A stretch of DNA of 64,000 bases from Scatophagus argus (lineage: Eukaryota > Chordata > Actinopteri > Scatophagidae), in assembly GCF_020382885.2 (NCBI RefSeq), contig NC_058508.1:3402055-3466054 (forward strand). Reading direction: 5' to 3'. Made by a program: the position numbers and the translations under genes. The notes under the pieces are model-generated. The model did no database searches. It was not told where the DNA came from and saw only the letters and a list, made by a program, of their open reading frames with translations. This document shows, piece after piece, positions 1-14,000 of this stretch. Positions within the stretch are counted from its first letter, which is position 1. Every line of letters starts with the position of its first letter.

Positions 1-3000
1 TGGAAACTTTGAAGAGATTGGACCTTTGACCAGGGACCTAGAGCCCAGGAAGACTAGCTGGGTAAGACAGTTGCACTTAAAGTGATCAATCTTTTGTCCG
101 ACAATCTGTAAAGTGAGCATACATTTTTTTAGAGCATCACAGAGCTAAAAAAAAAAAAAAGTTAAAATGAAGCAAGTGCCATTAACATGGTGATCTACTT
201 CATTTGTTTATTTATTTTTTTATTTAATCCATGTGTGTTGGCTCTTTTAGGTCCAGGCAGCCAGTGTGTTATTTGTCGACAACCCTGTGGGTACTGGCTT
301 TAGCTACACTGACATGCCAGATGTCTATGCTACCAATGTGGCCACAGTGGCCTCAGACATGCTGGTGCTCCTCAAACACTTCTTCACAGACAAGGCCGAG
401 TTTCAGGTATGCCAGCTGGATGCTCATAACAGTCCAGTTTGCTCTGCTGAAGTGTGATATAATTTCACTCTAGAGAAATGGGATTTCCAAACAATGTTGG
501 CTCTGGTTTATTGTACTGGATTCATGGGCATGTTTGTGGTGGGTGGCATTATTATATAGTAGAACACACCTGAGGTGATTATTATGTGATTATTATGCCT
601 AATAGTGTGAACACTCAAGTTTCAAACGTGTTGTTTAAATTTTCTTAACTTTTCAAAATTGGCATTTTTTGGTGGAACAGATTGGAACACCTATTTGTTT
701 AATTTACACAATTTAGTCAGTTTTCTCAGTATCACTTATGGTGTGTTGAGCTGAGAAAAGTAAAAATTAAACATGTTTAAGAAAACGTAGGAAGTAGTTT
801 TATAGCACAGCACTAGCTGATGTGAGCCAGTCAACAATAGTCTGGCTAGCTACTAGTTTGTTATATTTTAAGTTTGTAAATTTTATTTTAGTTGTTTATT
901 ATTTTGCCGCAAGACAAAAAAACAGAGCAATGGAAAACATTATTGGCTGTGGCCTTCCTTCACAGCGAAGAAGAAATAGCCAAACAGTATGAGGACAAAC
1001 GGAGAACAATAAAAGTATTAGGTTAGGCAAAAACAATCCTCATATCTAAGCACTACAAACAGACTTTTTTTTGTTTTGTTTTGGTGGTTTTTTTTAAAGT
1101 GAATAAAGAAATAAAAATAAATGTTCTAATTCTCCCTGAATGTAATGATTGAACCTGGGCTTCTGTTCTTACAGCAATAACGTTAAAATATGAAAGAAGT
1201 AAACAATAAGTCAGTTGTGGGTTATCATACAGAAAATAGCAGCAGAACATACTGAATATACCAGCAATAACTTGGAACTGATGGTCATTTTATTTTCTAC
1301 AGAGCATCCCCTTCTACATCTTCTCTGAGTCATATGGAGGCAAGATGGCAGCTGCTATCTCCCTGGAACTCACCAAGGTGAGCTGGCAGCAGAACGTTGT
1401 TTCATTCCCTTCAGGTGCATGTGAGCTCATTAACAGTGGGAAGCACCCATGGCAAAGAACAGTCATGTGATGGATGAGTAAACCAAAAACATGACCGTGT
1501 AATGATTTGTTTGCGAGTCAGCAAGTTCTAGAGAAGCAGAAGTGATAAACTTTTGCTATGGGCTATAGAGCTATAATTGTTTTCATTTCTGTGTTACTTA
1601 CTTGTACTTCCCCTAGTATAATCAGAGGTTGATCTGTAGATACAGTATGGATGTAAAGCTCCAGAAGCCAACTATTTATTGTTACCAGCGAATGACAGTA
1701 GCTATAATGGGGGACTGTAATTTAATATGGACGGTTCTGACCATTTTTTTAACATTTTGTTTCACTTGTCTGTCCAGGCCATAGCACAAGGGACAGTGAA
1801 ATGCAACTTTGCTGGTGTGGCACTTGGGGACTCTTGGATTTCCCCACTGGGTCAGTATCAGTCAATCTATACCACAAGCTTTGCAAATCTATGTGGCCCC
1901 ACTGGAATGGTACACATGTAGATGTTGAAACTCCAAAATTCCATTTAAAGTATATTAAACGATGGCAAGGCCTTCAGACTTAAGATTTTTTAGCAATTAA
2001 AGCTGCAGTGGGCAATTTGATCATTCTCTCAGCCAAGTGCTCAGCCACTCACACCAAGTTTGAATGGCAGCAGAAGGAGCTGAATGCTGATGTGTGGGAC
2101 CAGTTCTCCACAGAAGACTGTGACAAAATTTGATATTGATGTGTTATATTCATGCTGAACTTCCCAGACAATGCTAACCATAATGAATATGTTATGGACC
2201 ATGCTTAATAAGGTGTGTGATATTTGTTCCAAGTAAAAGAAAATTAAAACACCACATTTTTAAAGGGAGTTCTGTGAATTTCTGAGCAGGAATGTATCCT
2301 TATTACTTTGTAATTGTCAATCACAGGCCAGTTAAATACATCGCAATAATCAGAATCTCAAAAAAAATTAACAAAATAATAATACCAGCATGGTTTATTT
2401 CTACTTCATCCACAGACTCTGTCATGACCTGGGGACCGTACCTCTACACTACTGTAAGTAACAAACACTGGGCAAATGTTTCTACAAAATCAGATTGAGT
2501 GGTCTAGCTCCTCTGTTCTGACTGCGGGTCGTTTGCTGTGCAGTCGCTGCTGGATGATGCCGGCCTGGCAGACGTGAACAGCGCAGCGGAGGCGGTGAAG
2601 AAAGCTATGGAGCAGCAACAGTTTGCAGAGGCCACAGAGCTGTGGTCTGTCACTGAGACGGTGGTGGAGCAGGTTGGTACAGCAGAGGAGGAGCCACATT
2701 AAAGGACACTTCACTGTAAGATGCTGCCGGGTTCACTTTTTATAGTGTATATCAGTATAAGGTTGGCCCCAGCTATGTATCATACAGATATGATTGATTA
2801 AATTGGCAAAAGTGAAGCATATGTTTTAAAATGTCAAACTCGTCCTTTTAAATTAATTTATTTTGCACACATTACAACTTTTCTAGCTCTGAATAAAGCT
2901 TTGGGTTCAGTTTTAGTGTGTTTTCTCTAAGTTCACATAGCTAAATAATTTTAATTCTGACTTGTTACAGCTTAAGATTATAACATAAAAGTTGGTGTGT

Positions 3001-5107
3001 GCGTGTGTGGCTGTACATTACAAAAAACAACACAATTTAGATGAGCATGCAAGTATAATGTCTTATGAAGGAATTTAAATATTGTAACATTTTGATTACA
3101 GATGCGCAAGTACACCCATTATCTGTGTCTGATCAACCAAATTACAGCCCAATTATCTGAATTTGGAATGGGTTGGGCTTATTACAGAAGTGGGTGGTGC
3201 TTAAATGAAACCAGCAGGACTAATCTGAAGTTGTAAATGTAAGCCTGAAATTGGTATGGGAGTTGTAAGAAGTTGCTATGTTTATTATTTATTAGAAAAC
3301 AATTTACAGAACAGTCACAGAATTGAGCTTCATATCAATATTTTTTAATCACAACAGCAAGACAGCTATTTATAGATCAAGGTTTTCATAAACTTGAATG
3401 AATAAACTTCATTCAGCTACCCAGTGAGGATTTTCCTTCATCACTAGTATGTATGCTGACATATTTTACTCAGATAATACTTGGAAAAAAGTACATTGTC
3501 TGTACCACATACATGTTTCAGTCAAGTACTCACTCTTCCCTTATTTTTGAGCTTTCAATACCCTGACCGTAATTACCAACTTTATTTGCATGCAGTGATG
3601 TTGGATGTGTTTTGATGCAGTTTTGTTGTGGTTTTCATGTCAGAACACCAATGGAGTCAACTTCTACAACATCCTCACCCAGGATTCAGACGACAAACTC
3701 ACCTCCTCAGCAGGAGAAGACTACATCTGTAAGACACTGTGCCTAAAGCTTGCTTGGGATGGTGACATGGAATAAATGTGTTCTTTATGTAAATGTAAAT
3801 AATTTTAATAGGTCAATACTTGTTCCCCCCCACCAGCTTTGCAGACACGTCGCCATATTCGACCACTTCACAGTCAGTCACTGAGTGAGCTCATGAATGG
3901 ACCAATCAGGAAGAAACTGGGCATTATCCCCCAGAATGTCACCTGGGGAGGTGCTGTATCTCTACATTGACATACATGATTCTTAAAACAGTATTTCCTA
4001 CCCTTTTCCTCCTCTTTTGTAAATGGTTTTTCCCTCTTCCTGTCTTTTTGCACATCCAGGCCAGGCAGAGGAGGTGTTCAGCTACATGGCAGGAGACTTT
4101 ATGAGACCAGTGGTGGATATAGTCGACCAACTGCTGACTGCTGGAGTCAATGTCACTGTCTACAATGGCCAGCTAGATCTCATAGTGGACACTATGGGTA
4201 ATATACTCACTGTATTGCCTTCTATTCAGCTCTAGCAGCTGTGGTATCTGGCCCAGGACTCAGTTCCAAATATTGAATTCCTATGGAAAAGAGTTGTGCC
4301 ACATGAATCTCTGCTTTTTGCTACAGGTCAAGAGCTGTGGGTGAAGCGGCTGAAGTGGGAGGGGCTATCTGCATTCAACAAGCTGAAGTGGACCGCCCTA
4401 AATGACCCCACCTCCCGGGGCATGACTGGAGCTTTCTATAAGATTTACAAGAACTTCGCCTTCTACTGGATCCTCAAAGCTGGTCACATGGTAAGACACT
4501 GGCTAATTGAACATTGCTGTAAACGTGTAGAATCACAGGTACAACATTTCTAGTATTTCAGAGAGGAATATTAATTCCTCACTTTGTGTCCCTTTTAAAG
4601 GCTAATGTTACGTTATATCTTTTCATATGTTTTGGAGACAGTATAATAAGTAGACAGAGCTGAAAAGTGACCTTAAAACTGCATTATGTCTAATGGCCAG
4701 AAAGGGGTGCTTCACTGGTTGCATAAAGAAGCTGCAATTTGTATGCAAGCTTATGAAAAAATGAAACTTCTTGTCACTTGATGTATTACCTCAGTAAACA
4801 GCTTGCTAATGAGTTTATGCCTCAGTTGCTACTTACAAGACTCTTCAAAACAGAAAAGAAATGCAGAAGACACTGAATGCCTCACAAAGCACCTCAATGT
4901 AACAGATGTTACCATTAGTCAAATCAAGCATTATGTATTGTCGTTTGATGGCAACATTTCTGAGACATAGTCATGCAACTCTACAACTTGAAATAAAGTA
5001 ACATTGGTTATAAAAAGAGTTTCATTTCACCACGTTTTTTCCAGATTCCCTCAGACCAGGGGCCAATGGCCTTGCAGATGATGAAGATGATCACCCAGCA
5101 GGAATAA
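1..5107 (+). CDS. scpep1: Retinoid-inducible serine carboxypeptidase (serine carboxypeptidase 1), 5'-partial, 11 exons
   Basis: Exons: 1-61, 251-406, 1303-1377, 1778-1850, 2416-2453, 2544-2672, 3644-3728, 3837-3950, 4060-4197, 4327-4490, 5045-5107. All junctions are GT-AG and phases join to give 364 residues plus stop. The family is lysosomal/secreted S10 peptidases that remove C-terminal residues; RISC is the vertebrate member. Seen: NFEEIGPL at the first exon, FVDNPVGTGFSY in exon 2, the nucleophile motif FSESYGGKMAA in exon 3 (Ser codon 1330-1332), CNFAGVALGDSWISP in exon 4, YNGQLDLIVDT with the catalytic Asp in exon 9, and WILKAGHM with the catalytic His in exon 10. The last exon encodes the conserved PSDQGPMALQMM end. 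Human RISC is about 452 residues, so roughly 85-90 N-terminal residues, including the signal peptide, lie left of the window. The triad is intact. Convergent with engase. Confidence 0.96.
407..1302 (+). other. scpep1 intron between catalytic-domain exons
   Basis: AT-rich intron of 0.9 kb with T- and A-runs. No coding similarity, RNA gene or repeat that I can name. Confidence 0.7.
2673..3643 (+). other. scpep1 intron
   Basis: AT-rich intron of about 1 kb ending in a normal TTTTCATGTCAG acceptor. Nothing further recognised. Confidence 0.65.
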
Positions 5108-5901
5108 CCCGCCCGCCCTGATGCCAGCTGGAATGGCTGCGACAATCACAATCACCACAACCTTTTCATATTTCATTTCCTCCTGAACCAAATCAAGAGT
5201 CTGTTTTCTTTGATCACAGCAATGGCATGTGTACAATTCAACCAGAGCAACAATAAGACATTTATCTTTTTTTTTTTTTTTTTTTTTTGAAAAGCTGTTC
5301 TGGTTTCTTCTCTGGCGCACTATCAAGTTGTTAAAAGAGGCTTGTCATTATTCTTATTACATAACGCGTGCTGCAGGTAAGTGTGCCTTCTCCAAAGTTT
5401 TGTTTTTCTTTTAGTCTAAACGGTGTGTGCTCATAGTCTGGTTAGAATTCATCCTGGCTGTAAGTAATAAGCACTGCCAGTCCATTTTGTAAATGTCAGG
5501 ACATTTTACTGTGTAAGTGGTACTACATGACAAGTCAGCAAATCACCAAAGTGAATAGGATTCATCCTCTGGAGACCTCAAATATCAATACTGTCAGACA
5601 TTTTATTCAACATTAAAGATGTCAGCCTCACGTTCGCACTAGAGGTCCTTAGGAGTCATCTTCAACTGACAATATACTTGTTTTTTTTTTTTGTTTGTTT
5701 TTTTTAAGTCAGGAGCAAACGTGATGGTCCATCTGACCAATCCAGAACTTACACGGTCTGATGGACACAGAACTGACGACGCAAAAAGCTTACTTACAGA
5801 CTTATTACGATTCTTTGCACCTTTTACACTTTTATTTGTTAACTGATCAACAGAGATATTGTTTACTATGAAAGGTCAAACAAATGTAGACAAACTGATC
5901 A

Positions 5902-5917
5902 AATAAAAAAATTTATT
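5902..5917. terminator. Candidate bidirectional poly(A) signal between scpep1 and engase
   Basis: AATAAA lies at 5902-5907 on + and TTTATT (AATAAA on the minus strand) at 5912-5917. It is 795 bp after the scpep1 stop. It is a fair candidate for scpep1; for engase it would imply a 2.1-kb 3' UTR, and a nearer minus-strand signal exists at 7812-7817. Inferred from hexamers only. Confidence 0.4.
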
Positions 5918-6789
5918 AAGCGTTGACTCGATTTCCCTTAATGCACCTGGTTTGACCAAGTTGACCTGAAATGTGTGAACTGGATCTGGACGTATGAATT
6001 CTGTATACGAGTACAGAATGGCAGAGGGCAAAGAAACTCCTGATGATCATGTGATCAGTGTATTATGATGATGTGGCAGAGCAACTGAGCTCATTACATT
6101 TCAAATTCTAAGAGTTTTGAGAATTGTACTGCAATTGTACAACTTTCTTCTTAAATCAACAAGAACCAACATGTACTCTAGTAATAAATTGTGGACACTG
6201 CGGAAAATGTTGCTCACTTCATCTAATATTTTTGTGTTGCATACATATGACTAACATGGCTCATAAAGCATATTTGTGGATCATTGAGGTTAGCACCACA
6301 TGAGGTATAAACCAAATCTTCATGTAATGATTTGAATGAGAAGAGAGTAACAATATATATTTTGTATATTTAGTAGAGGTAATTGCTAAATCAATATAAG
6401 CCTGTTCTGCCTACACAGATGATCAACCAATAGGAGTGTATTCCTTGATATTACAGCCTTTCTTGAGCACAATTGCATGACAACAAGGAAAGGGACAGCA
6501 TACACAGCATAATGAAAAATGTACTAAAAATCAAAGACAGCATTACACTGTTGAGAGACCTGAGATGTTACATGAGTCCATCTGGTCTGAGTCCACAGTT
6601 CAAGTCTTATGCTCTTGATGTATTTCATCTGGCAATTCAGGTACTAGTTTAACAACAATCTTATATTTTATCATTTAAAAGGAGAACCGGATCATCTCAT
6701 AATGTTACATTCACTAATATGGGGTGACATCTCTGACAGCACAGAGAACTTAGAAGTTAAAGCTTTGACAAAACAATCAAATATTAGAA

Positions 6790-7440
6790 GAACAGTTCAA
6801 CATTTTGGGAAATATGCTTCTTCACCCTTTTGCCAAGAGCTAGAGGCAAGGTTCAACAATTGCCTACTTGCCCAGAGCAAGTAAAATGACCGGGCTGGTA
6901 AACCTAGCAACTCACTTGCATTGTTTGAACATTGCTTTTTTTCCTGAGCTGATGAAAAAGACTGAGGAATCTCGCTTCCTTCCCATCTCTGTTGAGAGGT
7001 ACACGTGTGTGTCAGATTGGTGGCATGTAATGACATTTATAAGATGAAACATAAGTAGACATTTCAATTGTCCTGGTGACAGGAGTCTAGGAGGGTAATG
7101 TTAGAGGATGTGGGCAAAGCTCCAATTATGTATTGTGCAAGCCTGAGAGCAAGGTGGATAAGATTAAAGATGACAATGAACTTGAGTCTTTGTTATCATT
7201 TGATAACCCCTAATCAATACAACCGGACAAGTAGATTTATGAGCCACTGGGCAACTAAAATAAACATCACCGATAAACCCTAAGATGAAAAGATGAATAT
7301 AACCCTCTTATCAGTGCAGTAAATATGATGGCAGGTAGTTAGCTTAGTTAAGCCCGAATATTGGAAACAAGGGAACAAAATCTGCCTACCAACACCTCCC
7401 ACACTCTCTAATTAACATGTAATGTCTAACTTGAAATCAG
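6790..7440 (+). repeat. Dispersed teleost repeat, copy A (interrupted)
   Basis: The left part (6792-6855) starts AACAGTTCAACATTTTGGGA and resembles a repeat I know to be very common in fish genomes. The right part (7285-7430) carries TTATCAGTGCAGTAAATATGA, a TTAGCTTAG block, AACAAAATCTGCCTACCA and CTAATTAACATG in the order expected. The ~430 bp between appears to be inserted or diverged. Family name not assigned. Confidence 0.55.
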
Positions 7441-7479
7441 TACACTCAAGTGCAAAATTCCCTTTTTTGTATCACTGCC

Positions 7480-7830
7480 ATCACATTGCCGACAACCAGC
7501 CAAGACTGCAGGAAGTTAGAAACAGCGAAGCCTAAATACCCCCTAAAACCCCAACTTGGTTGTTTCATATAAATGGAAAATAACTGATTATTTAGCGAGC
7601 TGGTGGGAGATTTTTGTTTTCTGCAGAGAGTCAGTATAGCTGTTTCCCCCCATATTCAGTCTTTACACTAAGCCGACTTAACAGCCTGCTGGCTGCAGCT
7701 TCATATTTGCCGTATAGACTTGAGAGTGGTATCAGTCTTCTCATCTAACTCGTGGTTAGAACAAAAGTATTTCCCAGAGCACTGACTGATCCTTTAGGAT
7801 CCACTTAGTATTTTATTTTAGGTGCTTTTA
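7480..7830 (-). repeat. Same dispersed repeat, copy B, opposite orientation
   Basis: Read on the minus strand from about 7790: GGGAAATACTTTTGTT, GAGTTAGATGAGAAGACTGA, TACCACTCTCAAGTCTATAC, GGCAAATATGAAGCTGCAGC, then a diverged TTAG/AAAGACTG block and CAAGTTGGGGTTTTAGGGGG. It is more complete than copy A and lies head-to-head with it. Confidence 0.55.
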
Positions 7831-8044
7831 TCCATATTGCAAATTATTTAGCTATGCTATACTGCTATGAATAAGATTCACCCAGCTGATGAAAACCATA
7901 TAATAAGAGAGCTCAAGAAAAGGCAAACAAGTGGACATCGAAATAGGATTTTTGGTCAAAAGTAAATTTAGGATTGGTTAAAGTGGGTGGAACAAAGCAA
8001 GACAGCATAATTCAATTCATTCATGAGGTAGCACCCAACAGTTT

Positions 8045-11000
8045 TCAATAGCTGTCACTAAGACTGTCAGGGAGAGGCAGGTCCTCTGTGTAGCTGAGGC
8101 TTCTTCTTCCCCATTGGCTCTCTGGGACCAGGAAGCCCTTCCTGCTCACTGGCTCCACTACCAGCTCCAACAAGCCAGGTGGCTCTGGCACTACCAGCTC
8201 CGTCACCCTATAAAGATTAGAATATGCCCGGCCCACCAGTGTCAGCTGACCTGGGGGGATTCGTGGATCCGGTCCCCTCAGCCGTCGCCAATACACCCTG
8301 AAGTGGCGTACGAGTGCCGTCGGGTAGTTCCAGCGCACAGTGGCATTGAGGTGTAGACAGGGGGAGGTGGAGTCAGGCGAGGTGCCAGTACCTCGCAGCC
8401 ACACCACGTCATAAATGCACAAGCCCTGAACCTGTTCAGAGGGAACCTGAAGACTGACTGCGTCCAAGAACTTGTAGAGAGAACATAGGGATAAGAAAAA
8501 TTAAAAAAGGAGGAACTCTCGTGTGTTTGCCCTGTATTACATTTATAGCTAAAGAAGACTGCTTTTTATGAGGAAATATTCACCTTGCTGCTGAAAATTT
8601 GCAGTTGATTTACATTAAAATAGTTGCATTTGAACTGGCAGTCGAAGTACAAACACATGAAAGTCTAGTGAGCGAATCATTATGATTCATGAATAAAACC
8701 GACTTATAAACACATAACGCCATCTGAAGTACAAGTTCAAGAGTCCTGGATGGACGTTCTAGTTATAAGATAGAGACTGACTGATGTGGCTTATAATACG
8801 TTAAGACCTGCTATTACCATGTGTCTTGAGTGATCCAATCACAAGTAGACAGCTCTGAGTACAGACGTAAATGCTTCCAAACAAGAATCCACGACGTAAT
8901 GGGTCTGTTGTCTGTCGCTGTCTAATTTCCATTTGGTTCACTTTAATTCAGATTATTTGTTTAGACTTGCTGTTGCAGTATCAGTGTATCGGACTGTCTG
9001 CTCTGGGTCTGAAGTGTGTCTTCCTTGACAACATTTGCTGTTTAAACAAGCTGTTTTAACTGATCTAACCATGTTTAGCAAAGAAAACAACATTTTATGA
9101 AGGTAAACAATTCCCATTTGAACATGCTTTAATGTGGGTCTCTAACAATGTTGAGCATAGACATAACATTGAACACAACTGGCTCCTTCTGTCTCACCAT
9201 GATTTCTCCCACTCTGCAGCTAAAAGGAGTGTCCCGAGGCTCCCCATCACGCCGGATGCTCAAACAAACTTCTCTGAGAGCACAGCCTTGAAGCTCCAGC
9301 TGCGAACACCTGCACACAGCGATATGACAGGTGGAGAAAGACCAGGGACTTACACAACTTCGTAATGAAATCCATCAACTTAGTCGTGAGAGTGGCCTTA
9401 CCTGACGCTCCAACCATCTGGATTCAAGTTGCCACAGAGCTGTGAGAACTGGCTTACCAACTGGTGTCCCTCATCCAGTGCGACAGGAGACACACTGGTA
9501 ACTGCAGAAACACAGACGGGTACTGCTTGGAGATGACTGAGAACATGGAAACCTGACATTTAAATACAAATCTGGAGGACACCTTTACAGTCGCTTAGCA
9601 CAGCAAAGCTTTTCTTGATTTCAGGTTAAACCAAATACATGTTTAAGCAGCAGCTACACTGATTCGAGTTGACTTTGTTACACCGTCACATGAAAGCACA
9701 TTAAGCCTCCTCTGCAGACTGAACAAGTATGAAAAGCTTCTATTGTGTTATGTAAAACACTTAACATTTTGAGATTTCTGTATTTTTAATGTGTAGTACT
9801 ACTTAAAGACAAAGGTACTTTTTAATGTGTTCAGAATTCTTCTCAGCACCGTGGTAAGCTGATGTTAAGAAGTTTTTTAGTGCTGTTTCAGGCAACGAAA
9901 AGCATTTAGAGGAGGACTCATGGGAAACCTGAACTTCTAAAATTAATCATTACTGAGAAAGTTGACACCAGGACACTCATAAATTTACTTGTACCTATTT
10001 GAACTACAAGAGAAAGCTGATGAATGCGAGAAGTTGTCTTAAATCTTTTGCATGTGCTGAATCTGTTATTCCAAGTCTTGCAAAACAACTTCCATCAGTC
10101 ATGAACTCCTTTATCGAAATCCAAGATCTGAAAAGTTCCCAGAGTCACAGGACACTAGACTTACAGTGAGGAGAATATATGTAACCTGTAATGGTTTACT
10201 CTCTTTCACATGTGTGCTTCACAGTTCCAAGATGGTGGAAATGGTAACCAGTGGTAACCAAATGGTAACAAGTTCACTGACATGAAGCAAACCCCACACA
10301 CATTAATCCCACTTTAATTTATATCACATTGTACCTTGGTTGTTGTTCTCATGTTTTAATGGAACATTATTATAGCTGTGATTGGCTCCAGTTCTCCTCA
10401 ATGACCCTGGGAGGGATAAGTGGGTGTGAATAACAAACAGATTGGGAGAAACTCACATTCGACATCCTGGACGTTCGTGTGTGTGCAAAGACTGGCGTCT
10501 GCTGTCTTCAGCTCCAGAGTAACTGTGATCCCAGCAGATGGCTTGTAGATGAGGGTCACCAGAGTCTTGGAAGCCAGAGTGACATTGAGGGAGAAGATCC
10601 TGAGAGATACATAACACACACACAGAGGAACAACAGGCATCGAGAGTGAGATGTGTGTTTGAGAAGGCAGCGGTGGTAACATGCCACAAGGCGGTACAGA
10701 AAACACACACACTTGGCACAAACTGGAGACGTTTGCGTGGCCGGGATGAGTCCATCCAGCAGCAGCGAGCAGCCTCCGTTCCAGGCGTCCTCTGGGCAGC
10801 CGCGGCTCCTCAGCCAGCCCTTGCCCTCCAGCTCCATGTGGTAGTACAAGGGCTGGATCTCCTGGGCGCTCAGGTTGAACCAGCCCCTCTTCTCCTCATG
10901 CTACACAGCATCCAGCAAAAAAACAGCAACAACAACAACTTCATTCACACAGCATATTTCGCTAAACCTAAAACTTTCTCACACAGTCTCCGTCCTCAGC

Positions 11001-14000
11001 AGAATTTAAATCAGCACGGATGAGAAGTGCTCTGTGAAGTACTAATGGTTAGATACTGTGAACCGCTGGAAGAAATAAAGGTGGCTTGGATCTAATAAAT
11101 ACACTTTAGAATTCGATGTAGGCTGTCTTAAGCTCTAACTTCACTGTGTCCCATTATGTGATGTAGGAAAAACATCTGGCACTGATTTACTTTGTGTTCA
11201 TGGGACATTAATAGGACCTCCTAGGTTAATTTCCTTCCTAGGAAGCAACAACTGGCACAAGCAGCAGTCCGACAGTTTGGTATTTTCCTGACCCTGAAAT
11301 TCTTTTTGCTCATCAGTGCGTTATTTTGGTGCCCTGCACACAGTGTACATCCACAGGTGGGTCCTTGTTGGTATTTTGGTGTAAAATGGATCTCTGTCCA
11401 TCTGCCACAAATCTTAAAATTTTATCATCAAGAGTAAACTTAGACTCTTCATTGGCATGTAGCTCCCCTCAAAAGCTGGACAACTTGTCATTATTAAGAT
11501 TTCACTGACAAAATATGAAATCGATCTGGTTATATCTCTAGCAGGAGTTTAGTAAGGTAAGACCTAATGTATTTTTCGCCACTTCTGACATGTGTGCCAA
11601 GTTTTTTGACCTTTCATGCATCCACAGCCCCTCAAAAATGACTTTCTTCACGTCAGTCAGTGCTCAGTCCCTAATTATGATGTTATGGTTATGTGTTAAT
11701 AATCATTATTATATAAACGGCTTCATCAAACTATTTTCCATTATTTATTTCTATTAATACTGTACTGATCAAAACCCTACACAATGTCCCTGTGGCTGCA
11801 GGTCCACCTCCGTCAGTACCTGTCCTCTCCAGTAGAAAGTCTTCCCAAAACCCTGGCAGAAGGAGGAGATGAAGGGCAGAGGTGCGGCTGGCCGATGGAC
11901 GTACAGGAAGTCTGACAGAAGAGTCCAGAACCTGCAGAAAGGACAAAACATCTTTGCCTCAGTCTATTCATCTACCTTCACTAACTAACTGGTTTCTCCC
12001 TTAAGATGAAGGTTAATGTGTTAATATTGTGTTCATCTCACTTATCCTGATTCTCGCGGAACTCAGTCTTGTCATCGTGGGCCTCGTACACCCAGCCTGG
12101 AGCAAAAATAGCTGCAGAAAAGTTGTGCTTTCGAATGATTTCCAGTGCCTGTAGAAGAGCAAAACAACAAGGTGTTTACTCTGAATGAGCTGACAACGAC
12201 TATTCGTAAATACCCACCCACCACGCACAGCATGTACCTTATTTGTTTCAAACATTCCTCCCACCACCTTGCCTCGGGCGAACACGTCTACCCCAATGTA
12301 GATGTCAGCCTGGCGGCCTTGAACCCCGCTGTAGTCCTTCATCCACTCCAGGCTCGGCTCTGTCCAGTTGTAGTTTGTGAAGAAACCATCGCAAGCATCA
12401 AAAAACATCCTGTTAGTGACAGATGAAGAAGAGTCAGACCTGTGAGTCGTTAGTGAGCCAACACATTTTTTTGGATCTTCTTGGTTGTTCGGTTTAAATC
12501 TCTCCACCTGTTGTACTGGTTGAGTTCATTTTGCCACTGCAGATGCCCGTTCTCGATCACACTGTCGTACCACAGGACCAGGCTGCCAGACACTCGCTCG
12601 TGCATCTGGTCCGTCAGATAGCGCAGAAACAAAGGTGTGTTCTTCACCGCAACTTCCTGCAACCGCAGGACCACATACGAGAGGTCAAGATGTTCAAGAG
12701 AAGGCCGCTACAAAACTGTGACACGCTGACTAACACAAACTATTTGTTCTTCAATTTATTACAGTTACGCTTTGGGCAGATCAACAGATTGTAGATCACA
12801 ATTGATAATATTTTTCGCATTCATTGCTCATAGTGTAAGTTTTCTCTGTGCTCAATGAAAATCTGATTTTAAGAGGCAAAACCTATGAGCTCAATTTGTG
12901 ACATCACAAACAGTTTAGCAGCCAATCCTGGTCAAGTATTCAGCAAGTGTGATGTGAAAACCTGAAGCCAGCTCACAGACACTATGGTGGACTTTACAGT
13001 GACAAAGCAGACCTCTCCTATGAGGTAACTTTTGAAATGAGACACATTTGTATCATCACAGATTAAGGATTTTTTTAGGGTTAAGGCAAGAAGCAGCAGA
13101 TTGAATTTTAACAAGATAATAGGACTTTTTGTGGAAAAACCATATCAGAAACACATTTCTGAACATGCATTATTGATTATCATAAGTTATCACTGTATGT
13201 ATTGTAACAGGAAGAAAGTCAGATTTACAGCAAAATTAACAATCAAAACAGTTTGTTTGCATCTGAAATTATAAAAACCTCATGGCCACACGATAATTGG
13301 ACTACAGTGACTGCTACTGATGACTGATGACCAGTACAACTCACACTGAGCTTGTTCTCTATATTAATGAGCCAGCCATCAAAGCCATAACAGTGACTGA
13401 TCTGGACTAGTTTATCAGCCACCGCCCGGTACGACTCCTCGTCTTTCAGGAAGGACTCACATGTCGCAGCTCCATCAGTCCACTCTGTGATGAAAGTCCC
13501 TGGAGAGACAGCCAATCACAGACAGTTGTTTTATATATGAAGACAGGAAGTCTGACTGAGAACAACCCGAGAAAATGCTGCTCCACTGAATTCTCAAACT
13601 AACTTTACATCAAATCTTAATAACCACCATCTTAAATATAAAACACTTTGCTCACCAAGAACAACGACTCCGTGTTTATGTGCTCCGTTGGTCCACACAG
13701 CAGGAGGAATAGTCACCAGGTTGTGTGTGAAATAGTTGAAAATATCAATGTACTGCCAGTGGTAGAAAGCATATGGAGCCTCCGCAGCGGTCCCCTGGAT
13801 AAACCTTGACAACAGAAAAAACCAGAGCATCATGGTACATGTGACTACAGGTGCAAAAGAAACAAAATAACAGGAAAACAGTACTCTTAATAAGAAATGA
13901 GAATTATGGACCCAAACAGAGATCAGAATTATATGCTGACGTAACAGAGGTGATATAAAGTTGGTCCACTGTTGCAGCTGTGGTAGCTTCTGTTCTTCTG

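Larger units (their letters stand above)
5108..8044. other. Convergent intergenic region, scpep1 / engase 3' ends
   Basis: No gene recognised. A 22-nt T-run sits at about 5267-5288. The first ~0.8 kb is probably the scpep1 3' UTR. From about 6790 to 7830 two opposed copies of a dispersed repeat occupy the space (listed separately). A minus-strand AATAAA at 7812-7817, about 230 bp past the engase stop, is the nearest plausible engase poly(A) signal. ORFs here are short and lie in repeats. Confidence 0.6.

Noticed and set aside
5229..5414. ORF containing a Phe run
   Set aside because: Translation of a T22 homopolymer in a 3' UTR.
8114..8356. Plus-strand ORF over the last engase exon
   Set aside because: Shadow of the minus-strand exon, which joins in phase and matches the ENGASE C-terminus.
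10646..11023. 125-codon plus-strand ORF
   Set aside because: Antisense shadow of the engase exon at 10713-10900.
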